64,000 nucleotides of DNA from an uncultured Oscillospiraceae bacterium (GTDB taxonomy: Bacteria > Bacillota > Clostridia > Oscillospirales > Oscillospiraceae), in assembly GCA_900754965.1 (NCBI GenBank), contig CAAEEO010000004.1, positions 48,974 through 112,973 on the forward strand, given 5' to 3'. Positions within the stretch are counted from its first letter, which is position 1, and every line of letters starts with the position of its first letter. Positions 49,642-58,187 of the stretch are shown here, one piece after another. The notes under the pieces were generated by a model that was not told the origin of the DNA, ran no database searches, and worked only from the letters and a program-made list of their open reading frames with translations. The position numbers and the translations under genes were made by a program.

Positions 49642-50709
49642 ATGGAAATCAGAATCACAAAAACCACCATGCCCAAACGGAAACCTGATGAGAACAATCT
49701 GCCCTTTGGCACATTTATGACCGACCATATGTTCATTATGCACTATGATACGGATCAGGGCGGTTGGCACGATCCTCAGATCGTTCCCTACGGTCCCATC
49801 ACATTAGACCCCTCCTGCTCCGTGTTCCACTATGCGCAGGAGTGTTTCGAGGGAATGAAGGCCTATCGTACAGCGGAAGGGAAGATTCAACTGTTCCGGC
49901 CGATGGAAAATGTGCGTAGAATGAACACCTCCTGCGAGCGTCTGTGCATCCCTCAGCTGCCGGAAGATGTGATGTATAGAGCCATTAAAATGCTGGTAGA
50001 AGTGGACCAGGATTGGGTTCCCCATCTGCCCGGCACCTCTCTGTACATTCGCCCCTTTGTGTTCGGCACGGAGAACTATGTCGGTCTCCGTATCCCGGAT
50101 CATTTCCTGTGCATGATTATCTGCTGCCCTGTGGGCAACTATTATAAAGAGGGCATCAATCCTGTGAGGATCATCATCGAGGATCGGGATGTCCGCGCTG
50201 TCCGCGGCGGCACAGGCTACACCAAAGCCGGCGCAAACTACGCCATTTCCATGCGGGCGGAGAATAAAGCGGAGCAGAGCGGATATACCCAGGTGCTCTG
50301 GCTGGATGGTGTGCATCGGAAATATATCGAAGAAGTCGGTTCTATGAATGTGATGTTCAAGATTGCCGGAAAAGTGGTCACGCCGGAACTGGCCGGAAGT
50401 GTCCTGCCGGGCATCACCCGGAAGTCCTGCATTGAACTGATGCGCCATTGGGGCCTGGAAGTGGAGGAGCGCCTGATTTCCGTGGATGAACTGATGGAGG
50501 CCATTGAAAACGGAACACTGGAAGAGGCCTGGGGAACTGGCACAGCAGCAGTGGTTTCTCCCATCGGTGTGCTGAATTACGAGGGAAAGGAATATACAGT
50601 CGGCAGTGGCGGCATCGGCCAGGTCACCCAGCGGCTGTACGATGAACTGACCGGAATCCAGTGGGGCAGACAGGACGATCCCTTCCAGTGGATCGATCCG
50701 GTGTGCTGA
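49642..50709 (+). CDS. ilvE: Branched-chain amino acid aminotransferase, copy 2
   Basis: The 355-residue paralogue of the preceding gene keeps all motifs: GTGYTKAGANYAIS (PLP Lys), VGSMNVMFKIAG, VLPGITRKSCIEL and GTGTAAVVSPIG. Both gene and leader are duplicated, so the unit probably arose by tandem duplication and then diverged. Differences near the substrate pocket (for example TSLYIRPFVFGTENYVG here, TSLYIRPLTIATESMLG in copy 1) suggest different preferences. AAAAAAGGAG precedes the ATG. Confidence 0.94.
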   Translation: MEIRITKTTMPKRKPDENNLPFGTFMTDHMFIMHYDTDQGGWHDPQIVPYGPITLDPSCSVFHYAQECFEGMKAYRTAEGKIQLFRPMENVRRMNTSCERLCIPQLPEDVMYRAIKMLVEVDQDWVPHLPGTSLYIRPFVFGTENYVGLRIPDHFLCMIICCPVGNYYKEGINPVRIIIEDRDVRAVRGGTGYTKAGANYAISMRAENKAEQSGYTQVLWLDGVHRKYIEEVGSMNVMFKIAGKVVTPELAGSVLPGITRKSCIELMRHWGLEVEERLISVDELMEAIENGTLEEAWGTGTAAVVSPIGVLNYEGKEYTVGSGGIGQVTQRLYDELTGIQWGRQDDPFQWIDPVC

Positions 50710-50738
50710 TCAAACCGAACGATTGACAGCGTATTTTT

Positions 50739-50770
50739 GCGCCGCCCGGAATTGTAAAACCGGGCGGCGC
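50739..50770. repeat. Strong hairpin after ilvE copy 2
   Basis: GCGCCGCCCGG and CCGGGCGGCGC pair over 11 bp. No U-run follows on the + strand, so it may be a weak terminator or 3' stabiliser. Confidence 0.6.
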
Positions 50771-50802
50771 TGTCATTGTGATAAGAAAAACAGCTGTCTG
50801 TG

Positions 50803-50830
50803 TTGACTTCACGGTCGAATTGGATATAAT
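50803..50830 (+). promoter_or_regulatory. Promoter of the Mrp-family gene
   Basis: TTGACT (50803-50808), 16 bases, TATAAT (50825-50830). Confidence 0.8.
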
Positions 50831-50881
50831 AGACATATGTCGGATTGACAATCAAGTACCAGATTGTGAGGTTATTATTAT

Positions 50882-51703
50882 ATGAGTGAGTGCACACACG
50901 ATTGCTCCAGCTGCGGAGAAAATTGCGAAAGCCGGACTGCGATGCAGAAGGAAAAGCTCCATGAGGGCGCAAAGGTTGGAAAAGTCATTGCGGTCATGAG
51001 CGGCAAGGGCGGCGTCGGCAAGTCCCTGGTCACCAGTCTGTTGGCCTGCGAAATGCAGCGCAGAGGATTCCGGACTGCGATCATGGATGCGGATATGACC
51101 GGCCCCTCCATCCCGCAGGCATTCGGGATTCATGAGAATGCCCTCGGTACGGAAGAATTCATTTACCCCAGTGTTGCAAAGAACGGCACCCAGGTGATGT
51201 CCATGAATATTCTGCTGCCGGATGAGACCGAGCCTGTTGTCTGGCGCGGCCCTGTGATTGCAGGAATGGTCACCCAGTTCTGGACGGATGTGCTGTGGGA
51301 TCAGGTAGACTATATGTTTGTGGATATGCCTCCCGGAACGGGCGATGTTCCTCTGACGGTGTTCCAGTCTCTGCCTGTGGATGCTGTGGTGATCGTCACT
51401 TCTCCCCAGGAACTGGTGTCCATGATCGTGGAAAAGGCAGTGAAGATGACCGGAATGCTGAACCTGCCTGTGATCGGCGTGGTGGAGAATATGTCTTACT
51501 TCAAATGCCCCGACTGCGGCAAGGAGCACAACATTTTCGGCAGCAGCGTCATCAACCAGGTGGCTGCCAAGTACGGCATTGAGATCGTGGAGCGGCTGCC
51601 CATCGATCCCACCATTGCCAAAGCAGTGGACGAAGGCCATGTGGATACCGTCTCTGGCGAGTATGTGAAAGAACTGTGTGATTTCATCAAAGTGGCTCTG
51701 TAA
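50882..51703 (+). CDS. Mrp/NBP35-family Fe-S carrier ATPase
   Basis: The 273-residue P-loop protein has a Cys-rich N-terminus (CTHDCSSCGENC), the deviant Walker A MSGKGGVGKS near 40, DADMTGPSIPQAFG near 70, VDMPPGTGDVPLT near 146 and a CPDCG pair near 208 for a bridging [4Fe-4S] cluster. It assembles or transfers Fe-S clusters. It has its own promoter and terminator. Confidence 0.93.
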   Translation: MSECTHDCSSCGENCESRTAMQKEKLHEGAKVGKVIAVMSGKGGVGKSLVTSLLACEMQRRGFRTAIMDADMTGPSIPQAFGIHENALGTEEFIYPSVAKNGTQVMSMNILLPDETEPVVWRGPVIAGMVTQFWTDVLWDQVDYMFVDMPPGTGDVPLTVFQSLPVDAVVIVTSPQELVSMIVEKAVKMTGMLNLPVIGVVENMSYFKCPDCGKEHNIFGSSVINQVAAKYGIEIVERLPIDPTIAKAVDEGHVDTVSGEYVKELCDFIKVAL

Positions 51704-51712
51704 ATAAGAACG

Positions 51713-51739
51713 AAAAAAGGCACCTGCGGGTGCCTTTTT
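51713..51739 (+). terminator. Terminator of the Mrp gene
   Basis: AAAAAAGGCACC, TGCG, GGTGCCTTTTTT. Confidence 0.9.
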
Positions 51740-51792
51740 TGCGGGAAGAATATGGTATCGATTACTATTTTAAAGAGTATCAACAAAAAGGT

Positions 51793-51821
51793 TTGCATTC
51801 CTGAGATAATGGTGATATAAA
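51793..51821 (+). promoter_or_regulatory. Promoter of the DUF1836 gene
   Basis: TTGCAT (51793-51798), 17 bases, TATAAA (51816-51821). Confidence 0.7.
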
Positions 51822-51838
51822 TAGGGATAGTATCAGGA

Positions 51839-52357
51839 ATGGAGATGGACTCGACTGTGGAAGAATCAAGAGATCTTTCTGCCTATTTGCAGCAGCAGGC
51901 CGGGAAAACACTTCCGGCATGGGAAGAATTACCGGATATTGAACTGTATATGGATCAGGTCGTCGCACTGACCAATCGGTATCTGGGGAATGTGACCAAG
52001 GAGAAACAGCTGACGGCGTCCATGGTCAATAATTATGTGAAAATGAAGGCGATGCCGGCGCCGGTAAAGAAAAAATACGCCAGAGAGCATTTGATGTATC
52101 TGATTGTGATCTGCGTTTTGAAACAGGTTATGCCTCTTTCATCGGTGGAGAGCATTCTCCGGGAAAGTCTTCGGAGTGCGGAACCGGCGGTGTTTTATGA
52201 GCGTTTTCGGGAACTGTATGCCCGGGCGTTTCGCGTGGCTGCGGAGGAAACCGGCGGGGCCTGCGCAGAGGGGGCAGCACCGATGGATGCCCTGCTTGGT
52301 CTGGCGCTGAAGGCCCAGGCGGAGCAGTCTTTGGCCCAGGGAATGTTGGAAATTTGA
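51839..52357 (+). CDS. DUF1836 domain-containing protein
   Basis: The 172-residue protein has ELYMDQVVALTNRYLG near 37 and KQLTASMVNNYVKMKAMPAP near 58, the DUF1836 signature. This part resembles a MerR-like helix-turn-helix, so DNA binding is possible. Members occur widely in Firmicutes without assigned function. The C-terminal third is helical and Ala/Glu-rich. It is monocistronic. Confidence 0.85.
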   Translation: MEMDSTVEESRDLSAYLQQQAGKTLPAWEELPDIELYMDQVVALTNRYLGNVTKEKQLTASMVNNYVKMKAMPAPVKKKYAREHLMYLIVICVLKQVMPLSSVESILRESLRSAEPAVFYERFRELYARAFRVAAEETGGACAEGAAPMDALLGLALKAQAEQSLAQGMLEI

Positions 52358-52369
52358 AACGGAAGACGA

Positions 52370-52399
52370 AAAAAGCGGAGCTTATGCTCCGCTTTTTTT
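52370..52399. terminator. Bidirectional terminator between the DUF1836 gene and sfsA
   Basis: AAAAAGCGGAGC, TTAT, GCTCCGCTTTTTTT. Confidence 0.9.
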
Positions 52400-52401
52400 A
52401 T

Positions 52402-53079
52402 TTAGGTTAGGATGACCGGAATCGGGGCATCTGCGGCCAGACTGTCCGGCGTGACCAGACAGTCCACTGCGTGGAGAAGGACACCGGCCTGATCTGCACG
52501 GGAAAGGGCAGCGGCGAATGCCGGGTCTGTCCGGTGATTGGGGAGAAACCGGGTGGGCCCTTTCATTTGAACCACAAACAGCGCCATTGCACGATACCCC
52601 TCTTTGACGCATTGGCGCAGACCATCCAAATGTTTCACGCCTCGTTGGGTGGGGGCGTCGGGAAACAGTGCCGTGCCGTTTTCTTCCAGTGTGACGCCTT
52701 TGACCTCCACGAACCATGGTGCAGCAGGGGTTTCCAAGTAAAAATCAAATCGGGAATCGCCGTGGACGGTTTCCGGGCGCAAAAGGGTAAGATCCGGAAA
52801 CAGGCGGGGGAGATAGTCTGCCGCCACCCGATTGGGGGCTTGAGAGTCCATGTTGATCAAAAGATCTCCTTTTTCTACGGCGATGAGGTCGTATTTGGTT
52901 TTCCGTGCAGGATTATCTGCAACCTGCAGGTATACCCGTGTACCGGGAACCAGCAGTTCCCGGCAGCGCCCGGTGTTTTTCACATGACAGACCTGTACTT
53001 CGCCGTCAATCTCCACATGGGCGATGAATCGGTTTGGGCGATCCAGAAAGAGACCGGGAACAACATTAGAATATGTCAT
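52402..53079 (-). CDS. sfsA: SfsA family DNA/RNA nuclease
   Basis: The 225-residue protein has an N-terminal OB-like part (FLDRPNRFIAHVEIDG) and a nuclease-like core with SRFDFYLE near 107, PWFVEVKGVTLEENG near 118 and DAPTQRGVKHLDGL near 143. E. coli SfsA was described in sugar fermentation stimulation and later as a DNA-binding or nuclease-like protein. The ATG at 53079 overlaps the stop of the upstream gene (ATGA), indicating translational coupling. Confidence 0.92.
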   Translation of the reverse strand: MTYSNVVPGLFLDRPNRFIAHVEIDGEVQVCHVKNTGRCRELLVPGTRVYLQVADNPARKTKYDLIAVEKGDLLINMDSQAPNRVAADYLPRLFPDLTLLRPETVHGDSRFDFYLETPAAPWFVEVKGVTLEENGTALFPDAPTQRGVKHLDGLRQCVKEGYRAMALFVVQMKGPTRFLPNHRTDPAFAAALSRADQAGVLLHAVDCLVTPDSLAADAPIPVILT

Positions 53080-53426
53080 GCCAGTGCGGCTGTCCACTCT
53101 GCCTCTTTGAATCCTACCAGAACGCGATCTTCAGTCAGCAGGATGGGGCGTTTGACCAACATTCCGTCTGTTGCCAGCAGGGCGAACTGCTCGTCCTCAC
53201 TCATTTCCGGCAGGCGGTTTTTCAGATTCAGCGCCTTGTACTGCAGTCCGCTGGTGTTGAAAAAGCGTTTGAGGGGCAGACCGCTCCGGGCGTGCCACTG
53301 GCGCAGTTCCTCTTCGGTGGGGTTTTGTTCTTTGATGTCCCGTACGGTGAAGGATTTTCCCTGCTCAGTCAGCCACGCCTGGGCTTTTTTGCAGGTGGTG
53401 CATTTGGGATAGCAAATAAATGTCAT
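53076..53426 (-). CDS. ArsC/Spx/YffB family thioredoxin-fold protein
   Basis: The 116-residue protein begins FICYPKCTTCKKAQAWL with a CTTC redox pair, then FNTSGLQYKALNL near 60 and LVKRPILL near 90. Members are arsenate reductase-like or Spx-like regulators. Lack of ars genes favours a YffB/Spx-like role, but this is not decided. It starts the two-gene unit with sfsA, with AAAGGAG before the ATG. Confidence 0.87.
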   Translation of the reverse strand: MTFICYPKCTTCKKAQAWLTEQGKSFTVRDIKEQNPTEEELRQWHARSGLPLKRFFNTSGLQYKALNLKNRLPEMSEDEQFALLATDGMLVKRPILLTEDRVLVGFKEAEWTAALA

Positions 53427-53707
53427 GGTCAGGACTCCTTTACAATATACAATATGGTATGATATAACAGCCTGCGAAAAGACTGCCTTGATTCCGCCGT
53501 CATCATAGCATGTTCCGTCTTTCCCGTCAATGGAAAACCCATTGGGGGAAAGAGGGAACGAAACTGTCGAAAAATTCCAAATTTATCGTATCCTTTCGTG
53601 CAAACTGACAAAGATAAAAAATGTCACCGAAACTGCAACATTTTCCCTGGAAAAACAGTCTTTATAGTCAAGAAAGGGGCGATACAAACGCAGAACCCGC
53701 AATTTAT

Positions 53708-53725
53708 GAAAATCTTAAGATTTTC
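53708..53725. promoter_or_regulatory. 18-bp perfect palindrome GAAAATCTTAAGATTTTC
   Basis: Fully self-complementary and ends 5 bases before the -35 of the transport operon promoter, so it is a good activator- or repressor-site candidate. Confidence 0.55.
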
Positions 53726-53730
53726 TAATA

Positions 53731-53760
53731 TTGACGAAAAGTAATTCTACATGTTATAAT
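53731..53760 (+). promoter_or_regulatory. Promoter of the hybrid transport operon
   Basis: TTGACG (53731-53736) and TATAAT (53755-53760), spacing 18. Confidence 0.75.
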
Positions 53761-53841
53761 AATAACTGTACTAAGCTGGATAGTGCGGATAACAAAATAT
53801 TACAAAAAAGAAACAAAAAAGTACAGAATGGAGGATAAAAC

Positions 53842-56292
53842 ATGAAACGATCAAAAAGAACCATCAGCGCACTGCTGTGTCTGGTGATGGCACTTTCTCT
53901 GGTCCTGACCGGCTGCGGCGAAGATGACGGCGGCAAACAGCCCACTGGATCTGAGTTTGTGTATGTGCCCAAGTATACAAGGGCGCAACAGAGTTTCAAC
54001 GATGGTGTGTACAATGCGACTTTCGCAGACGGATACTACTATTTCATTTCCCGGGTAATGCCCGAGGGCACTGTGGAGCAGCCGGATGCGGCAGTTCCCG
54101 AAATGGCAGTCTCCGAGTCGGAGGTCGCCGGTGCCGACGGCTTGCTGGAAGAACCTGTGGTGGATGCAGTGGAGCCTATCTTTGACTGGTCCTTATCCGA
54201 GGAACGCCTGTTCAAAATGGATTTGGAGGGCAACGTGACGGAGCTGTCTGGTTACAAGGTGGAGAAACTGCCGGAAGGTGTGGATGGTTACATTGGCACC
54301 AATGGAATCGATGTTGACGATGAAGGCAATGTATATGTTCTGGTGAACAAGAGCCTGAACCAGTTTGATCTCCCGGAGGGCTTTGATGAGTCTACTGGCG
54401 ACAAATGGGAGTACTATGTGGGCAGCACCAGCGAGTACCAGCTGAAAAAAGTGAGCGCGGATGGAGCCACTGTGGAAAATGTGGATCTGGGCGCTATGGG
54501 CATTAAAGAAAATGAGTACCTGAACAGATTTGTGGTCAGCGGAGAATACATATATGTCACGCTGGACCAGAGAGTCTGCGTCCTGGACATGAACGGTGCG
54601 TTGGTTTACACCTATGAGTCGGAAAACTGGGTGGACACCATGCTGAAACTCCCGGACGGCTCTGTGGCGATTTCCGTGTATGAGGATACCAACAAGCTGT
54701 ACAGACTGGACCCCGTTGCCAAAAAGGCAGAGGTCTACTGTGAGGAGCTGCCTTCCGGCGCCTGGAATTTGCAGACCGGCTCCGGCGAGTATGCTGCTTT
54801 CTATACCAACGGCGCAAACCTTTACGGTCTGAAAATTGCTGACGGTGTAGCTACCGAGGAAAAGGTTCTCAACTGGATCAATTGCGACATTGACAGTGAC
54901 CAGGTTCGCAGCTTTGCTGTACAGGAGGACGGTACAATTGTTGGCCTGATCATCGACTGGAGCGGGGAAGAGGCTGTCGTGGAAATGGTGACGCTGACCA
55001 AAACCCCGGCCAAGGATGTGGAGCAGAAAGAAACCCTGACTTTGGCCATTCAGTACTTGGATTGGGAGACCAAAGGCGCAGTTTTGAAATTTAATCGCAA
55101 TAACCCCGATTACAGGATTGAAATTCTGGACTATTCGGAATACAATACGGAAGAGAACTATGAGGCTGGTCTGCAGAAACTGACCACTGAGATTCTTTCC
55201 GGAAATATGCCGGATATCGTGTACACCTCCGGCCTGCCCATCGACCAGATGGCAGCAAAGGGCCTGTTGGAGGATCTGTATCCCTACATGGAAAATGACG
55301 GAGAGGTCACCCCGAACGATCTGATTCCCGCTGTGCGGGCCGCACTGGAGATGGATGGCAAGCTGTACCGCACTGCCCAGACTTTCTCGATTGTTACCGT
55401 TATGGGCAACCGGGAGATTGTGGGTGAGGATATGGGCTGGACCATGGACGAGTTCAGAACCGCCTATGCCTCTATGCCTGCCGGCTGTGATATTTTCAGC
55501 ATGGGAACGACGCGCGCAAACATCCTGGAGTTCATGCTGATGATGAATGAGAGCCAGTTTGTGGACTGGGCCACCGGAGAATGTCATTTTGACAGCCAGG
55601 AGTTTATTGACCTGCTGGACTTCATCAAACTCTTCCCGGAGAATTTCAACTGGGATGCCAACACTGAGTATGAGTCTGACCAGTCCCGTATTGCCACAGG
55701 CAAACAGATGCTGATGGAAACCAACCTGGGAGATTTCTATGACTTCCAGTATAACATGAGCGCTTTTGGCGACAAGGGCGTGTTCGTTGGATTCCCCACC
55801 AGTGAGGGCGTGGGAAATGCGCTGATGCTTGGTTCCGGCTATGCGATCTCCTCCAAGTGTGCCAATAAGGATGCTGCATGGCAGTTTGTCCGCCAGTTTA
55901 TGACGGCAGATGGTCAGGAGCGTATCGGTTGGGGATTCCCCACCAACCAGAAGGCCTTTGATGCCCGTCTGAAAGAGGCAATGACCCCCAATTATCGGAC
56001 GGATGAAAACGGCAATTATGTGCTGGATGAAAACGGCAATAAGATCGAAGAATCCAAGGGCGGCTGGAGCGATGGTGTGAACAGCTATGAGTTCTATGCC
56101 ATGACCCAGGAGCAGGCGGATCAGCTGATGGATCTGGTGGAGAGCTGCACCCGTGTGGTTTCTGAAAGCACCAGCGTGTATGACATTGTGAATGAAGAGG
56201 CCCAGGCTTACTTCAACGGCCAGAAATCTGCAGAAGATACTGCAAAAATGGTTCAGAGCCGTGTTAGCATCTATGTGAAAGAGCAGTCCTGA
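53842..56292 (+). CDS. Large solute-binding lipoprotein with extra N-terminal domain
   Basis: The 816-residue lipoprotein has lipobox LTGC (Cys25). Residues about 30-390 form an extra domain with beta-rich, propeller-like repeats such as RLFKMDLEGNVTEL, NGIDVDDEGNVYVLVNK and SFAVQEDGTIVGLIIDW. Residues about 394-816 are a family-1 (sugar) binding protein: LTLAIQYLDWETKGAVLKF, LSGNMPDIVYTSGLPIDQMA and NKDAAWQFVRQFMTADGQE. Ordinary sugar binding proteins are about half this size. It is first in an operon with two permeases, HlyD- and MacB-like proteins and an ATPase. GGAGG precedes the ATG. Confidence 0.88.
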   Translation: MKRSKRTISALLCLVMALSLVLTGCGEDDGGKQPTGSEFVYVPKYTRAQQSFNDGVYNATFADGYYYFISRVMPEGTVEQPDAAVPEMAVSESEVAGADGLLEEPVVDAVEPIFDWSLSEERLFKMDLEGNVTELSGYKVEKLPEGVDGYIGTNGIDVDDEGNVYVLVNKSLNQFDLPEGFDESTGDKWEYYVGSTSEYQLKKVSADGATVENVDLGAMGIKENEYLNRFVVSGEYIYVTLDQRVCVLDMNGALVYTYESENWVDTMLKLPDGSVAISVYEDTNKLYRLDPVAKKAEVYCEELPSGAWNLQTGSGEYAAFYTNGANLYGLKIADGVATEEKVLNWINCDIDSDQVRSFAVQEDGTIVGLIIDWSGEEAVVEMVTLTKTPAKDVEQKETLTLAIQYLDWETKGAVLKFNRNNPDYRIEILDYSEYNTEENYEAGLQKLTTEILSGNMPDIVYTSGLPIDQMAAKGLLEDLYPYMENDGEVTPNDLIPAVRAALEMDGKLYRTAQTFSIVTVMGNREIVGEDMGWTMDEFRTAYASMPAGCDIFSMGTTRANILEFMLMMNESQFVDWATGECHFDSQEFIDLLDFIKLFPENFNWDANTEYESDQSRIATGKQMLMETNLGDFYDFQYNMSAFGDKGVFVGFPTSEGVGNALMLGSGYAISSKCANKDAAWQFVRQFMTADGQERIGWGFPTNQKAFDARLKEAMTPNYRTDENGNYVLDENGNKIEESKGGWSDGVNSYEFYAMTQEQADQLMDLVESCTRVVSESTSVYDIVNEEAQAYFNGQKSAEDTAKMVQSRVSIYVKEQS

Positions 56293-56309
56293 GCCAGAGA
56301 TGAAAAAAC

Positions 56310-56342
56310 GGATACAGACAGGGCCTAGCCCTGTCTGTATCC
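56310..56342 (+). terminator. Perfect 15-bp hairpin between binding-protein and permease genes
   Basis: GGATACAGACAGGGC (56310-56324), CTA, GCCCTGTCTGTATCC (56328-56342). It should partly end transcription or protect the upstream mRNA, giving excess binding protein. Confidence 0.65.
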
Positions 56343-56362
56343 TTCCTGAATTTGGAGAACAC

Positions 56363-57307
56363 ATGAAGAAATTAAAGGAAAAACTGAACAGCCGTCCGAA
56401 AGAACGCCTTTCTTTCAAGGAGCGGATTTCTTCCATCAAAAAACCGGCGCTGACCGTGGATTTTGCCCGGAGCATGGCCTTCCTGGGACCGAGTTTATTG
56501 GGTGTGATCATTTTCTTTGTGGTCCCCTTTATCGTGGTCGTATACTACTCTGTGGTGGATGGCAGCGCGGATCAGAACTTTGTGTTTCTGGACAATTTTA
56601 AGAGTCTGTTCCGCAACGGGGCATTTTTGATCGCGGCAAAAAACACGCTGAAGTTTTCCTTTACTGCGGTTCCCCTGGCGGTGATTCTGCCCATTGCTCT
56701 GGCGCTGATGCTGGAGGCGCGGATTCCCATGAAAAGCCAGTTTCGGACTTTTTTCCTCAGCCCGATCATGGTGCCGGTGGCCTCTGTTGTGCTGATCTGG
56801 CAGGTGATCTTCAGCTATAATGGCACGCTGAACCAGTTTTTGGCAGTGTTTGGCGCGGATAAGATCGACTGGCTGAAATCGGACTATTGCATGATCGTGG
56901 TCACAGTGCTCTTCCTCTGGAAAAACCTGGGATACAATATGATTCTCTTCATGTCCGGTCTGGCCAATATCCCCAAAGAGCTGCTGGAAGTGGCCAATGT
57001 GGAGGGGGCCAGTCCGTGGTACAGTTTCTTTGCCATTAAAATGCGTTATCTGTCGCCCACGGTGCTGTTCGTGGCGATTTTGTCCCTGATCAACTCGTTC
57101 AAGGTGTTCCGGGAAGTGTTCCTGCTCACCGGAGAATACCCATACGATGGGTTGTATATGCTGCAGCATTTTATGAACAACACATTCGGCAGCATGGATT
57201 ATCAAAAGTTGTCCTCTGCGGCGGTGGTCATTGCCCTGTTTATGGTCGTGCTGATCGCCATCCTGTTTAAGGCGGAAGATGCCTTTGGAAAGGATGTGGA
57301 GGGATGA
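56363..57307 (+). CDS. Sugar ABC transporter permease (MalF type)
   Basis: The 314-residue permease has about six membrane segments (first near AFLGPSLLGVIIFFVVPFIV) and the EAA loop ELLEVANVEGASPWYSFFAI near 208. The ATG at 56363 has TTTGGAGAAC upstream. The earlier ATG (56300) would place the hairpin inside the gene and lacks a good ribosome binding site. It overlaps the next permease gene by four bases. Confidence 0.92.
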   Translation: MKKLKEKLNSRPKERLSFKERISSIKKPALTVDFARSMAFLGPSLLGVIIFFVVPFIVVVYYSVVDGSADQNFVFLDNFKSLFRNGAFLIAAKNTLKFSFTAVPLAVILPIALALMLEARIPMKSQFRTFFLSPIMVPVASVVLIWQVIFSYNGTLNQFLAVFGADKIDWLKSDYCMIVVTVLFLWKNLGYNMILFMSGLANIPKELLEVANVEGASPWYSFFAIKMRYLSPTVLFVAILSLINSFKVFREVFLLTGEYPYDGLYMLQHFMNNTFGSMDYQKLSSAAVVIALFMVVLIAILFKAEDAFGKDVEG

Positions 57308-58182
57308 GAAAGAAAAATTATGTGGGACGGGCACTTGTGTTCGTGATCTGCGCCGTGTTTGCGATCATGTTCCTGCTGCCCACAGTTTTGACCATTACCA
57401 ACTCCTTCATGACGGAGTCAGAGATCAACGCCAACTATGGTTCCGTGTTCAATGATAAGCAGAGCCACTCTTATCAATCGGACCAGGTCAACCTGAAATT
57501 TATTCCGGATAAAGTGACCCTTTCCCAGTATATCAACGGTTTGGTTCGCTCCCCGGAGTATCTGATCAAATTCTGGAACAGCGTATTTTTGACGCTGCCC
57601 ATTGTGATCTTCCAGGTGGCCATCGCCTCATTGGCGGCCTACGGATTTACCCGATGGCGGGGGAAAGTCCGGGCGTTTATCTTCTTTTTCTATGTGATCC
57701 TGATGCTCATGCCTTATCAGGTCACCCTGGTGCCCAACTACCTGGTCAGTAAATGGCTGCATATCTATGATACGCGGTGGGCCATTATCCTGCCGGGCGC
57801 CTTTGCACCGTTTTCGGTGTTTTTGCTCACGAAATTTATGCGACGGATCCCGTATTCGCTGATTGAGGCGGCGAAAATTGAGGGAGCCGGCGAATGGTAC
57901 ATATTTACCAGAATCTGCCTGCCGCAATGTCGGGCCGCGCTGTATTCCATCGTGATTCTGGTATTCATAGATTATTGGAATATGGTGGAACAGCCGCTGA
58001 TCCTGCTGGAAAATGTAGATAAACAGCCGCTGTCGGTGTTCCTGTCTACCATCAATTCCGGAGAGATCGGTCTGGCATTCGCCATGGCCACGGTTTATAT
58101 GGTCCCGTCACTGCTGCTGTTCCTCCATGGTGAGGAGTATCTGGTAGAAGGGATCGCACATCAAGGAAGTGTCAAGGGGTAA
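57304..58182 (+). CDS. Sugar ABC transporter permease (MalG type)
   Basis: The 292-residue permease has about six membrane segments and the EAA loop LIEAAKIEGAGEWYIFTRIC near 186. It pairs with the MalF-type permease. A periplasm-facing insertion between the first two helices (about 38-80) includes NDKQSHSYQSDQVNLKF. The last residues (HGEEYLVEGIAHQGSVKG) are typical of MalG-type ends. Confidence 0.92.
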   Translation: MRKKNYVGRALVFVICAVFAIMFLLPTVLTITNSFMTESEINANYGSVFNDKQSHSYQSDQVNLKFIPDKVTLSQYINGLVRSPEYLIKFWNSVFLTLPIVIFQVAIASLAAYGFTRWRGKVRAFIFFFYVILMLMPYQVTLVPNYLVSKWLHIYDTRWAIILPGAFAPFSVFLLTKFMRRIPYSLIEAAKIEGAGEWYIFTRICLPQCRAALYSIVILVFIDYWNMVEQPLILLENVDKQPLSVFLSTINSGEIGLAFAMATVYMVPSLLLFLHGEEYLVEGIAHQGSVKG

Positions 58183-58187
58183 AGTTT

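Larger units (their letters stand above)
53427..53841. other. 415-base intergenic region with promoter and palindrome
   Basis: This gap between divergent genes holds no supported coding frame. It is AT-rich from about 53570. It holds the palindrome at 53708-53725 and the promoter at 53731-53760 for the transport operon. Confidence 0.7.

Noticed and set aside
56300..56362. An upstream ATG extending the MalF-type permease
   Set aside because: The extension is made of the intercistronic hairpin, and a better ribosome binding site precedes the ATG at 56363.
54193..56511. A 772-codon open frame on the minus strand opposite the large binding protein
   Set aside because: The + strand encodes a clear lipoprotein with known domains; the minus frame has no recognisable motif.
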